This document shows positions 55,997 to 64,000 of a stretch of 64,000 bases of DNA, piece by piece (the first letter of the stretch is position 1; every line of letters begins with the position of its first letter). The notes below the pieces were generated by a model, which was not told the DNA's origin, made no database searches, and saw only the letters and a list, made by a program, of their open reading frames with translations. The DNA comes from Sulfurimonas sp. GTDB lineage: Bacteria > Campylobacterota > Campylobacteria > Campylobacterales > Sulfurimonadaceae. A program made the translations under genes and the position numbers. The stretch spans positions 51,293 through 115,292 of the forward strand of contig JAUZSC010000034.1 of NCBI GenBank assembly GCA_030949825.1, written 5' to 3'.

Positions 55997-57796
55997 ATGA
56001 GAAGTCATTATTGTACAGATTTAAACGAAGCAAATGTAGGCGATAAAATTATTTTAGCTGGTTGGGCTAATAACTACCGTGATCATGGGGGAATTATATT
56101 TATCGACTTAAGAGATAAAAGCGGTTTAATTCAACTTACTTGTGACCCAGAAGACAGTGCGACTGCACATAAAGTAGCCGATGAAGTGCGTGACGAATAT
56201 GTGCTTATCGTACATGGAACAGTGCGTTTACGCGGTGAAGGTTTAACAAATCCTCGTCTGAAAACGGGTGCTATTGAGATTATGGTTGAAGAACTTATCA
56301 TTGAAAATAAATCAGCGCCTGTTCCTTTTGTGATTGGCGATAAAACTGTTGGTGAAGAAACAACGCTAAAGTACCGTTACTTAGAACTTCGTGATCCAGA
56401 TATTTATGAAGTTTTTCGTCTTCGTTCTAAGGCTGCAATTGCTGCAAGAAACATACTTGATAAAAATGGTTTCTTAGAAGTTGAAACTCCGATTTTAACT
56501 AAGTCTACTCCAGAGGGAGCTAGAGATTATCTCGTACCTTCTCGTGTTCATGATGGTGAGTTTTATGCACTTCCTCAGTCTCCTCAGCTTTTTAAACAAC
56601 TTTTAATGGTTGGTGGCTTTGACAGATACTTCCAAATCGCTAAATGTTTTAGAGATGAAGACCTAAGAGCTGACCGTCAGCCTGAATTTACACAAATAGA
56701 TGTCGAGATGAGTTTTTGTAATCAAGAAGATGTTATTAAAGTAGCTGAAGATTTATTAGAAGCTATGTTTAGTGCGTGTAACATACCCGTCAAAGCACCT
56801 TTTAACAGAATGACATACAACGATGCCATGGAATTTTACGGTTCTGATAAACCAGATATGCGTTACGGTCTTAAAATGGTAGACGTTATCGACATTTTTG
56901 AGCGTTGCGATAATGAAATCTTTACAAACATCGCAAAAGATTCTAAAAACAACAGAATCAAAGCGCTTAAAGTTCCTGGAGCTGATTTAGTTTTTAGCAA
57001 ACGAGAAATGAAAGGCTTTGAAGAGTTTGTTCGTAAATTTGGAGCACATGGTCTAGGTTATTTTCAAATGAAAGAAGACGGGCTTAAAGGTCCACTTATC
57101 AAGTTCTTTAGTGAAGAAGACATTGCACTTTTAATTGAGAGAACTCAAATTGAAGTTGGTGATGTTGTATTTTTTGGTGCAGGCGCTAAAAAAACTGTAT
57201 GGGATTACATGGGAAGATTTAGAAACTTTATAGCTGAGCATGAAAAAATGAATCTTATCGACCCTAAAGCTTTCGAATTTTTATGGGTTATTGATTTTCC
57301 TATGTTTGAAGTTGAAGACGGTCGTGTTAAAGCACTTCACCATCCATTTACTCAACCCAAAGAAAAGGTGAATGCCCAAGGCAGAGAGGTTCCCCTGGGG
57401 GACACGAATAAAGACGATGTAGAAGAGATAGAATCTATCGCTTATGACATCGTTCTTAATGGTACTGAACTTGGTGGTGGGTCGATTCGTATTCATAAAG
57501 AAGCTATGCAAAACGAAGTATTTAAACTTCTTGGAATCGAAGAAGAAGAAGCTCAAGAAAAATTTGGTTTCTTACTTGACGCGCTTAAATTTGGTGCGCC
57601 TCCACATGGTGGTTTTGCGCTTGGTTTTGACAGAATGATTATGCTAATGACGAAGAAAAAAAGTATTCGTGATGTTATAGCTTTTCCTAAAACGCAAAAA
57701 GCTTCGTGTGTGCTTACAAAAGCTCCAAGCCCAGTAGACAACGCACAACTTCGCGATTTACATATTCGTCTTCGTGAACAAAAGAAAGAAAGCTAA
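55997..57796 (+). CDS. aspS: Aspartyl-tRNA synthetase
   Basis: Class II synthetase, 599 residues. Anticodon-binding OB fold at the N-terminus ([20 protein letters not shown]), motif 2 [20 protein letters not shown] in part, and motif 3 [13 protein letters not shown]. The insertion domain is of the bacterial type. It may be nondiscriminating, as in many Campylobacterota that lack asparaginyl-tRNA synthetase, but that cannot be seen here. Followed after three bases by an adenylate kinase gene. Confidence 0.95.
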   Translation: MRSHYCTDLNEANVGDKIILAGWANNYRDHGGIIFIDLRDKSGLIQLTCDPEDSATAHKVADEVRDEYVLIVHGTVRLRGEGLTNPRLKTGAIEIMVEELIIENKSAPVPFVIGDKTVGEETTLKYRYLELRDPDIYEVFRLRSKAAIAARNILDKNGFLEVETPILTKSTPEGARDYLVPSRVHDGEFYALPQSPQLFKQLLMVGGFDRYFQIAKCFRDEDLRADRQPEFTQIDVEMSFCNQEDVIKVAEDLLEAMFSACNIPVKAPFNRMTYNDAMEFYGSDKPDMRYGLKMVDVIDIFERCDNEIFTNIAKDSKNNRIKALKVPGADLVFSKREMKGFEEFVRKFGAHGLGYFQMKEDGLKGPLIKFFSEEDIALLIERTQIEVGDVVFFGAGAKKTVWDYMGRFRNFIAEHEKMNLIDPKAFEFLWVIDFPMFEVEDGRVKALHHPFTQPKEKVNAQGREVPLGDTNKDDVEEIESIAYDIVLNGTELGGGSIRIHKEAMQNEVFKLLGIEEEEAQEKFGFLLDALKFGAPPHGGFALGFDRMIMLMTKKKSIRDVIAFPKTQKASCVLTKAPSPVDNAQLRDLHIRLREQKKES

Positions 57797-57799
57797 ACA

Positions 57800-58378
57800 G
57801 TGTCAAAAAGTAAAAAACTTTTCTTAATCATTGGTGCACCTGGGAGTGGAAAAACTACAGATGCTGAGATTATTGCAAAAGCAGATGCCAACATTACTCA
57901 CTACTCTACTGGAGACATGCTTCGAGCAGAAGTAGCTAGTGGAAGTGAGATTGGCAAAGAGCTGGACTCTTACATGTCTAAAGGTATGATAGTTCCTATT
58001 GAAGTTGCTATAAAGACGATTACAAACGCTATTGTTAATGCTCCTTCAGATATTGTCATTATAGATGGTTATCCAAGAAGTATCGAGCAACTACAGGCAC
58101 TTGATGCGTATTTAGACTTAAATGCATCCTTAGAGCTTGTAAGTGTTATAGAAGTTCTAGTAAGTGAAGAAACAGCAAAAGATAGAGTTTTAGGTCGCGC
58201 TCGTGGTCTTGATGATTCTACTGAAGTTTTTGACAATCGTATGAAAGTCTATATTGAACCATTAGCTCAAATACAAGATTTTTATACTAGAAAAAAACTT
58301 TTAAAAGTTATAAGTGGTGAAGAGAGTATTGAAGAAGTAGTTCGCGAGATGAAAAATTTTATAGAATCTAAAGTTTAG
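57800..58378 (+). CDS. adk: Adenylate kinase, short-lid type
   Basis: Interconverts ATP+AMP and 2 ADP. P-loop IGAPGSGKTTDAE near residue 13, AMP-binding TGDMLRAEVASGSEIGKE, and DGYPRSIEQL. At 192 residues it has only a short lid (VLGRARGLDDSTEVFDNR), a form usual in Campylobacterota. Starts with GTG, three bases after aspS. A second, long-lid adenylate kinase is convergent at 58424. Confidence 0.85.
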   Translation: MSKSKKLFLIIGAPGSGKTTDAEIIAKADANITHYSTGDMLRAEVASGSEIGKELDSYMSKGMIVPIEVAIKTITNAIVNAPSDIVIIDGYPRSIEQLQALDAYLDLNASLELVSVIEVLVSEETAKDRVLGRARGLDDSTEVFDNRMKVYIEPLAQIQDFYTRKKLLKVISGEESIEEVVREMKNFIESKV

Positions 58379-58385
58379 TTTTTTA

Positions 58386-58411
58386 ATATAAATGCATGAA
58401 TGCATTTATAT
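58386..58411. terminator. Bidirectional terminator between convergent kinases
   Basis: Perfect 12-bp inverted repeat ATATAAATGCAT / ATGCATTTATAT with a two-base centre, in the 45-base gap between the two convergent adk genes. T-rich sequence follows on the plus side (CTTGCTTTTTT). Confidence 0.65.
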
Positions 58412-58423
58412 CTTGCTTTTTTA

Positions 58424-59363
<940 letters not shown>

Positions 59364-59474
59364 ATTTACAATACCTTTTTATTTTATTTATGAAATAATA
59401 CAATAATTTACTAAAAAGTTGAATAATACAGCAATATTACTATATCATTGCAGTATTAAAATAAAAGGACTCTC

Positions 59475-59921
59475 TTGGATTCACTTATGCACTTTCACCT
59501 TTTCGCCGCTACTGCTTGGATTGGAGGTTCTGTATTTATGTTTGTTCTAGGAGTAACACTTAAGAATAAAAAACAGCAACAAGAAGTCTATCCACATCTT
59601 GGTCCAATATTTGGCTATTTTGAGTTAGTATCTTTACTTTTACTTCTTACAACTGGAATTTCACTTATTTTGGTGAATGGTTTGTATGACTTACTTTTAA
59701 GTGGTGATGACAGTGAAGTAATAGGCTACTTAAAAACAAAATTAATGATAGTTGTAGCAGTCGTAATTGCAACTGCCCTTCATTTTGTCATAGCACTAAA
59801 AACAAATAATAAACCAAGAACACCATTAGAAAATATTGTATCACGAGGATCATCTTTATTTATATTTTTTGCAAATATATTTATTCTTCATTACGCAGTA
59901 ACTATACGCTCAATTCTTTAA
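59475..59921 (+). CDS. Four-helix membrane protein, CopD/DUF-like
   Basis: A 148-residue inner-membrane protein with four predicted helices. The N-terminal HFHLFAATAWIGGSVFMFVL segment (His-containing, WIGG) resembles CopD-like and heme-associated membrane families. A TTG at 59475 with AAGGA at 59465-59469 is favoured; ATG at 59487 is the alternative. No further function can be claimed. Followed by a terminator. Confidence 0.6.
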   Translation: MDSLMHFHLFAATAWIGGSVFMFVLGVTLKNKKQQQEVYPHLGPIFGYFELVSLLLLLTTGISLILVNGLYDLLLSGDDSEVIGYLKTKLMIVVAVVIATALHFVIALKTNNKPRTPLENIVSRGSSLFIFFANIFILHYAVTIRSIL

Positions 59922-59922
59922 A

Positions 59923-59948
59923 ATATACTTTGAATTTTCAAAGTATAT
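59923..59948 (+). terminator. Intrinsic terminator
   Basis: ATATACTTTGA / TCAAAGTATAT, perfect 11-bp stem with a four-base loop, beginning two bases after the stop of the membrane protein gene and followed by CTCTTTTAT. Confidence 0.75.
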
Positions 59949-60105
59949 CTCTTTTATAATCCTATTAATTCAGTTTCTTTTAACTAACAAACTAACATAT
60001 ATGTCGATATAAGTGCAGACTAATCAAGTAAAAACACACACTTTCTTTGCTTATTGGTACTTTTCTTGCTAGTTAGTGTTACATATAAAAAAAGAGAGAA
60101 TTTAA

Positions 60106-60633
60106 ATGGCAATAAATATAAATAACCATGTCTTTAAAGGGCATAAAACATTACTCGGCAGTAAATATGTAACTTATGGAGAGATTGAGCTACCTTTGCG
60201 TTTTGATCTTTACTCTAAGGCAAAGAGTGGTTTTGACTGGGGTCATAATGGTCCAGCATCTATGCAGTTGTCTTTTTCTATTCTTTATCAAGTTAGTGAT
60301 AAAGAAACTGCTAGTGCTCTAACAATTAGATTTACTCAAGAAGTAGTTAAACAAGAGCTAACTAAACCCGCTCTTACTCTATCAAGACCAATGAAAAAAA
60401 CAAGACCTAGAAAAGAAAATATTGTAAAAACACTATGTAAAGAATTAAGCATTACTCAAAAACAACTTGCGCATATCTTAGAAGTTCCAGAGGGAACTGT
60501 TAGTAGTTGGGCTGTTAAAAATGAGATTCCACGCCTCGGTAAAAAAGCAATAGAATTCTATACCCTTAGTACAAAAAATCAAAAAATCGTAGATAGTTAC
60601 AAAGACTTTATCCATCTTTTACAAGCTTCATAG
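60106..60633 (+). CDS. DUF6166 domain protein with C-terminal HTH
   Basis: A 175-residue protein with two parts. Residues 1-95 are a DUF6166-type domain (KGHKTLLGSKYVTYGEIELPLRFDLY in part, then FDWGHNGPASMQLSFSILYQ). Residues about 110-165 form a helix-turn-helix (LCKELSITQKQLAHILEVPEGTVSSWAVKNEIPR in part). The pairing suggests a regulator that reads a ligand or partner through the N-terminal domain. The unusual 184-base upstream region contains a hairpin terminator and a TAACTAAC-rich stretch at 59978-59996. Targets unknown. Confidence 0.7.
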   Translation: MAININNHVFKGHKTLLGSKYVTYGEIELPLRFDLYSKAKSGFDWGHNGPASMQLSFSILYQVSDKETASALTIRFTQEVVKQELTKPALTLSRPMKKTRPRKENIVKTLCKELSITQKQLAHILEVPEGTVSSWAVKNEIPRLGKKAIEFYTLSTKNQKIVDSYKDFIHLLQAS

Positions 60634-60644
60634 TTCTTTTTCAG

Positions 60645-60650
60645 TATAAT
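60645..60650 (+). promoter_or_regulatory. Probable -10 box of dapD
   Basis: TATAAT, 36 bases before the dapD start. Confidence 0.4.
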
Positions 60651-60680
60651 TGCATAAATAAATTATTTAAGCGAGAAAAA

Positions 60681-61881
60681 ATGGAAATTATTCAAACAGA
60701 AGATGCTTTTAAAGCACTTATAGACGACATAAAAACAAATACTAAGGACTATAGAGATCCTTTGGCTTTTGGTATAGCTCGAGTAGATTTTGGACAGTTG
60801 AATGTTGAAAAATCACTTCAAGCTACATACCCTTTAATCAACTGGGATGAAAACTTTGGTTCAGCTGCTCTATTTGTGAGAGCCTTAGAAGAACAAGGTA
60901 TCAATGTTGATTTTACACAAAGCGAAGTTGTATGTAACATCAACATCGCATTTTTGAAAAGTTGTCTTAACTCATTTACACCTTATTCTGATGAAGCATA
61001 CGGTGATGCTCATAAAAATATTCAAGTTGTGTCAGCACTTTACGCACAGATGATTAGCACAGGGAGTATCGAGGGTGAGTTTAAAGTAACATTTATTTTC
61101 GATGATGCTCCTCTACAAAGTGTTGAAGCAACATATTTAAAATTATATGCAATTTCTCAAGCTAAAGTTCCATTAAGAGATATTAATCTCAATGGTGCAT
61201 TTGGTGCTTTGCCAAATGTTGCATGGTCTGCTGGTCAGCCTATTGAGCTTGAGTATTTAAGAGAGTATGAGATTGAGCTTAAACTTGCTAATGAATATCC
61301 ACATATTGACTTTGTAGATAAATTTCCAAGATTTTTACAACACATCATTCCTCAAGATAATACAAGAATCCTAGATACTTCAAAAGTTAGATTTGGTGCG
61401 CAACTTGCTGGCGGGACAACTGTAATGCCAGGTGCTTCATACATTAACTTTAATGCAGGAACAACTGGTCCTGTTATGGTAGAGGGAAGAATTTCTTCTT
61501 CAGCTATTGTTGGTGCTGGTTCTGATGTTGGTGGTGGTGCTTCTATACTTGGAGTACTCAGTGGAACAGATGGTAATCCTATATCTATCGGTAAAAATAC
61601 ACTTTTAGGAGCTAACTCAACTTGTGGTATCCCTTTAGGTGATGGATGCATCATAGATGCAGGACTTGCAATACTTGAGGGTACAAAAGTAGGAATTTAT
61701 CCAGAAGAACTTAAAAAAGATAATGGATATAAACACAAATGCAAATATGTCAGGTGAGATTTTTAAAGCTGGACAACTTGCACACTTTAGCGGTATACAT
61801 TTTAGACAAAACTCTATGACAGGTGAAATCACTGCTTTTCGCTCAACTAGAGAAATAAAACTCAACGCAGACCTACACTAA
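60681..61881 (+). CDS. dapD: Tetrahydrodipicolinate N-succinyltransferase (3' frameshift)
   Basis: Succinylates tetrahydrodipicolinate in lysine and meso-diaminopimelate synthesis. The N-terminal half is of the long epsilon type (ITREIN-like segment with VPLRDINLNGAFGALPNVAW). The C-terminal half is a hexapeptide beta helix with the GAQLAGGTTVMPGASYINFNAG region and SSAIVGAGSDVGGGASILGV, then LSGTDGNPISIGKNTLLGANS. Frame is lost at AAA (61737-61739); AA gives YKHNANMSGEIFKAGQLAHF to a stop at 61881. About 399 residues. Confidence 0.9.
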
Positions 61882-61901
61882 ATACAATCTCTAAACTTCT
61901 T

Positions 61902-61937
61902 TTTATCTAATACGCTCTATAATGAGTTTTAGATAAA
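61902..61937. promoter_or_regulatory. Inverted repeat flanking a -10 box
   Basis: TTTATCTAA at 61902-61910 and TTAGATAAA at 61929-61937 are perfect inverted repeats, and TATAAT lies between them at 61918-61923, 24 bases before the ATG at 61947. The layout is that of an operator around a promoter, but it may be chance in AT-rich DNA. Confidence 0.4.
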
Positions 61938-61946
61938 GGAGTTTTT

Positions 61947-62150
61947 ATGAATATATCCAACAACATAGTATCTATTAATTCTTCTCAAACACTTTTAAAT
62001 ACAAGTGCTAAAAATATTGCAAACTCAAGCCCTGATTTGGCAAAAGATCTGACAAATCAAATAATAGCTCAAGATACGACAGCAGTAAATGTAAATGCAA
62101 TAAAAACACAAGATGAGATGCTTGGCTCTTTACTTGATATAAAAGCTTAG
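61947..62150 (+). CDS. Flagellar rod/hook D0-like small protein, 67 aa
   Basis: The protein looks like the two terminal D0 pieces of an axial flagellar protein without a middle. SAKNIANSSPDLAKDL recalls the N-terminal ANNIAN motif region, and ends as DEMLGSLLDIKA, close to the C-terminal tail of FlgE/FlgG/FlgC (KTADEMLGTLLDLKR). Residues 20-50 lack any D1 domain. No signal. Family members of this size exist in Campylobacterota to my memory, but not certain. Function unknown; in the window there are no other flagellar structural genes. AAAGGAG precedes the ATG. Confidence 0.55.
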   Translation: MNISNNIVSINSSQTLLNTSAKNIANSSPDLAKDLTNQIIAQDTTAVNVNAIKTQDEMLGSLLDIKA

Positions 62151-62153
62151 CAT

Positions 62154-63516
62154 CTATCTCGTAAGAATATTCATACTTTTTATATTTCTCAATAATTCAG
62201 CACTTTCATCATAATTTTTCAACTCCGACCCAATTGTTAAAGTACTGAAAATTGCTTTGCCTATAATAAATCTTCCTTCTTTCTCTGCATCTTTGGTTTT
62301 AATTCCCCAAGTATTATGAAAGACAATCACATCATCTTTATAGACGCCAACATAAAGGACTATATGCCCTTTCTTATAAAGAAGTGTCTCAAAAGGAATT
62401 GCTTTTTCTTTTATAGTCTTTAATTTATCGCTATTGTTTAATGTACTTAAATCAATTACTAAGCCAATTTCTTTTTGTTTAGATGAGTTTCGAGGAAGCG
62501 CTAATCCAAATGGCGCATATAAATCCATAAGTGTTGATGAGCAGTCTCTTTGCTCGTATACCCCACCCCATCCATAGTTTGTTTTAGAAACTTCATTAAT
62601 AATATTATTTAAATTCTCTTTATTTAATGCCAAGGGATTGATAGTTGCAGAGGTTTTAGCAATCTTAGTTTTATGAAACATCGCTTCATTGTTTTTGTAC
62701 TTGCTCACACTTAGCACTGTATAGTCAGTAGCATCTTCTTCAATAAGGGCAAATAGCATACCGATGCGCGTATTAAAAAGGGCCTCTCCACTTTGTGTAA
62801 AAAGTGGGATTCCTTCTTTTATGATGTAAATTTGTTTTGCTTTTTTCCATGTATCTGTATACGCATCATTAACTACTACAACATCCTCATTTTTCACCCA
62901 TCCATATGTAAAACGAGTGAAAATAAACACCCATTGCTTATCTTTTGAATAGTGTGATATAAATACTGGTATATTTGCATTCACAGCACTGTTTTGTAAA
63001 TAATCAAAAGGGAAGCCCTCTCCAGCTAAAGATGGGTCTTTAAGTAATGGTCTACTTGTAGGTAATGCGCGGATATTTGTATATTTTAATATCACACCTT
63101 TTTTACTTACTTTTAGATAGTCTTCAATATTTGATTGTTCTTGCATTGACATCAAAAAAAGATTCTTTTATTGCTAAAAGATTTTCACCATAACTTTTTG
63201 TAGTGTCAAAATACTTAAAAGGCCAATTCACAGCTTCTATACCTTGAGTAGGTCTCTCAATATTCCACATACTAAAATAAGCATCTTCATAGTTCTTATT
63301 TATCATATAGAATTCATCTTTTATATATGAAGTATATGTTTCTATATTTTGAGGAATATTAACTAAATCTTGAATAACAATCTTCTTAGCTTCTTCTAGC
63401 TCTTTATCTACTTCTGCAAGTATCTTTTTTTGAGGTATAAAAACAACTTTGGGCTCTTCTTTATGTGCACAACCCAACATTAAAAGAGCCATGCCTAGAG
63501 TAAAAATATATTTCAA
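62154..63516 (-). CDS. SH3 / NlpC-P60 lipoprotein peptidase (frameshifted)
   Basis: Probable peptidoglycan hydrolase. It begins with a lipobox (MALLMLGCAHK, Cys16), then a helical segment, an SH3b-like pair of domains (YTNIRALPTSRPLLKDPS, then SKDKQWVFIFTRFTYGWVK) and a C-terminal NlpC/P60 domain: Cys in GGVYEQRDCSSTLMDLYAP, His in KKGHIVLYVGVYKDDV and the HNTWG segment. The frame is lost at A7 (63154-63160, T7 on the coding strand); one base fewer gives KESFLMSMQEQSNIEDYLK, repaired length about 453. Substrate is probably the stem peptide. Confidence 0.82.
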
Positions 63517-63525
63517 ATAAATCCT

Positions 63526-64000
63526 TTAGTCAACATCTCCAAATCTACTTACAACGCGACCTATTACTTCTATTTCTCGAGGTCTAAGGTTTGTGTTGAG
63601 TAGACTTTATTATCAGATATTATATCCACTTTTCCATCTATTCTTTTTGAATTCTTTTTATAAACAGTCCTGCTTCTGTGCAGACAGTAAAAATTCCACC
63701 ACGATTTAAATCAGTTTTAGCACGATTTACAAATACGATATCGTTATAACTAAAGGTTGGCTCCATAGAATCACCTGAAACATTAATAGCCTCGATATTT
63801 TAAGTTCTCTTTCTCCACCCAACATAAAAACAAATTGCTCAGGAATTTCTAACTCTTCTATATTTTCACACTTCATTCTCAGAACCACCACCAGCGGATG
63901 CTGAAACATCACTAAAGTACTTGACCATAAAGAACTTGTTTGTAGCCTCAACTAAACTCTCCGGTGATTGCCCATACAGCAACCAGTTAATAGATATAGA
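63526..64000 (-). pseudogene. S24 peptidase-type repressor, C-terminal part, broken
   Basis: The minus frame enters from the right edge. It shows YFSDVSASAGGGSENE (LexA-like cleavage region), then VSGDSMEPTFSYNDIVFVNR (catalytic Ser in SGDSMEP) and AGLFIKRIQKR (catalytic Lys). It is broken at least three times: after SENEV, before NIEAINVSGD, after IKRIQK and at TLDLE, where one base is missing each time. The missing-base pattern is opposite to the extra-base pattern elsewhere, so decay or low-quality edge sequence are both possible. Belongs to XRE/S24 phage-type repressors; the N-terminal HTH is outside the window. Confidence 0.6.

Overview
The window reads as a chromosomal segment of a free-living, AT-rich Campylobacterota bacterium, most like Sulfurimonas or a close relative. 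This is a judgement from gene order and protein content: ubiX-coaD-tmk-hisS-speA-cysE, S4-trpD-tsaE-lptB-rpoN, an LPP20-type lipoprotein, a BioV-type esterase, a type E (SdhABE) succinate/fumarate oxidoreductase and CetB-like PAS energy taxis debris. No rRNA, tRNA or CRISPR array was seen. Nearly all of the DNA is coding.

Layout. Bases 1-6830 hold a tight plus-strand housekeeping run (ubiX, coaD, tmk, hisS, a GltB-like flavoprotein, speA, cysE). Bases 6860-9421 are a decayed taxis locus: a PAS gene with a stop and a frameshift, then a chemoreceptor reduced to its two ends, an IS200/IS605-like scar, and an IS1182-type insertion sequence with CTAG target duplications. After aspB (9483-10661), a long minus-strand stretch to 24973 carries lpxD, ilvN, ilvB, a WD40 gene, ilvA, a CoA-binding protein, a CheY-like protein, a transglutaminase-like protein, an LPP20 lipoprotein, rpoN, lptB, tsaE, trpD and an S4 protein. 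Bases 25053-38921 are mixed: methyltransferase, a methionine-rich repeat protein, YgiQ-like radical SAM enzyme, acyl-CoA synthetase, Mn-type pyrophosphatase, nitroreductase, Deg-type protease, a DUF4143 ATPase, hrpB and a VF530 protein. Then come ychF, three unknown genes, psd, truD, thiL, a degenerate GGDEF protein, the sdhABE operon, a cluster-less SdhB/SdhE look-alike with xth, a minus-strand block (unknown genes, hemF, mogA, bioV, nadK), aspS, two adenylate kinases, a DUF6166-HTH regulator, dapD, a tiny flagellar D0-like protein, an NlpC/P60 hydrolase and a broken S24-type repressor at the right edge.

A dominant oddity is that about 15 genes are broken by a single extra A or T, usually in a homopolymer run. 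Many are normally essential or biosynthetic (hisS, lptB, dapD, ilvB, ilvN, speA, cysE, thiL). Removing one base restores a family-length protein each time. Uncorrected long-read indels are the simplest explanation. Transcriptional slippage at A/T runs is a less likely alternative. I annotate these as frameshifted CDS over their reconstructed extents. I keep 'pseudogene' for loci with independent signs of decay.

Biosynthesis dominates: branched-chain amino acids (ilvA, ilvB, ilvN), lysine/peptidoglycan (dapD), tryptophan (trpD), polyamine (speA), cysteine (cysE), CoA, NADP, thiamine, biotin, molybdopterin, heme, lipid A (lpxD) and LPS export (lptB). I found no clear new defence or mobile system. 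The observations most worth following are the SdhB/SdhE mimic next to sdhABE, the methionine-rich MKMP-repeat protein, the D0-only flagellar-like peptide, the DUF6166-HTH regulator, and the nested transposon scars in the taxis locus.
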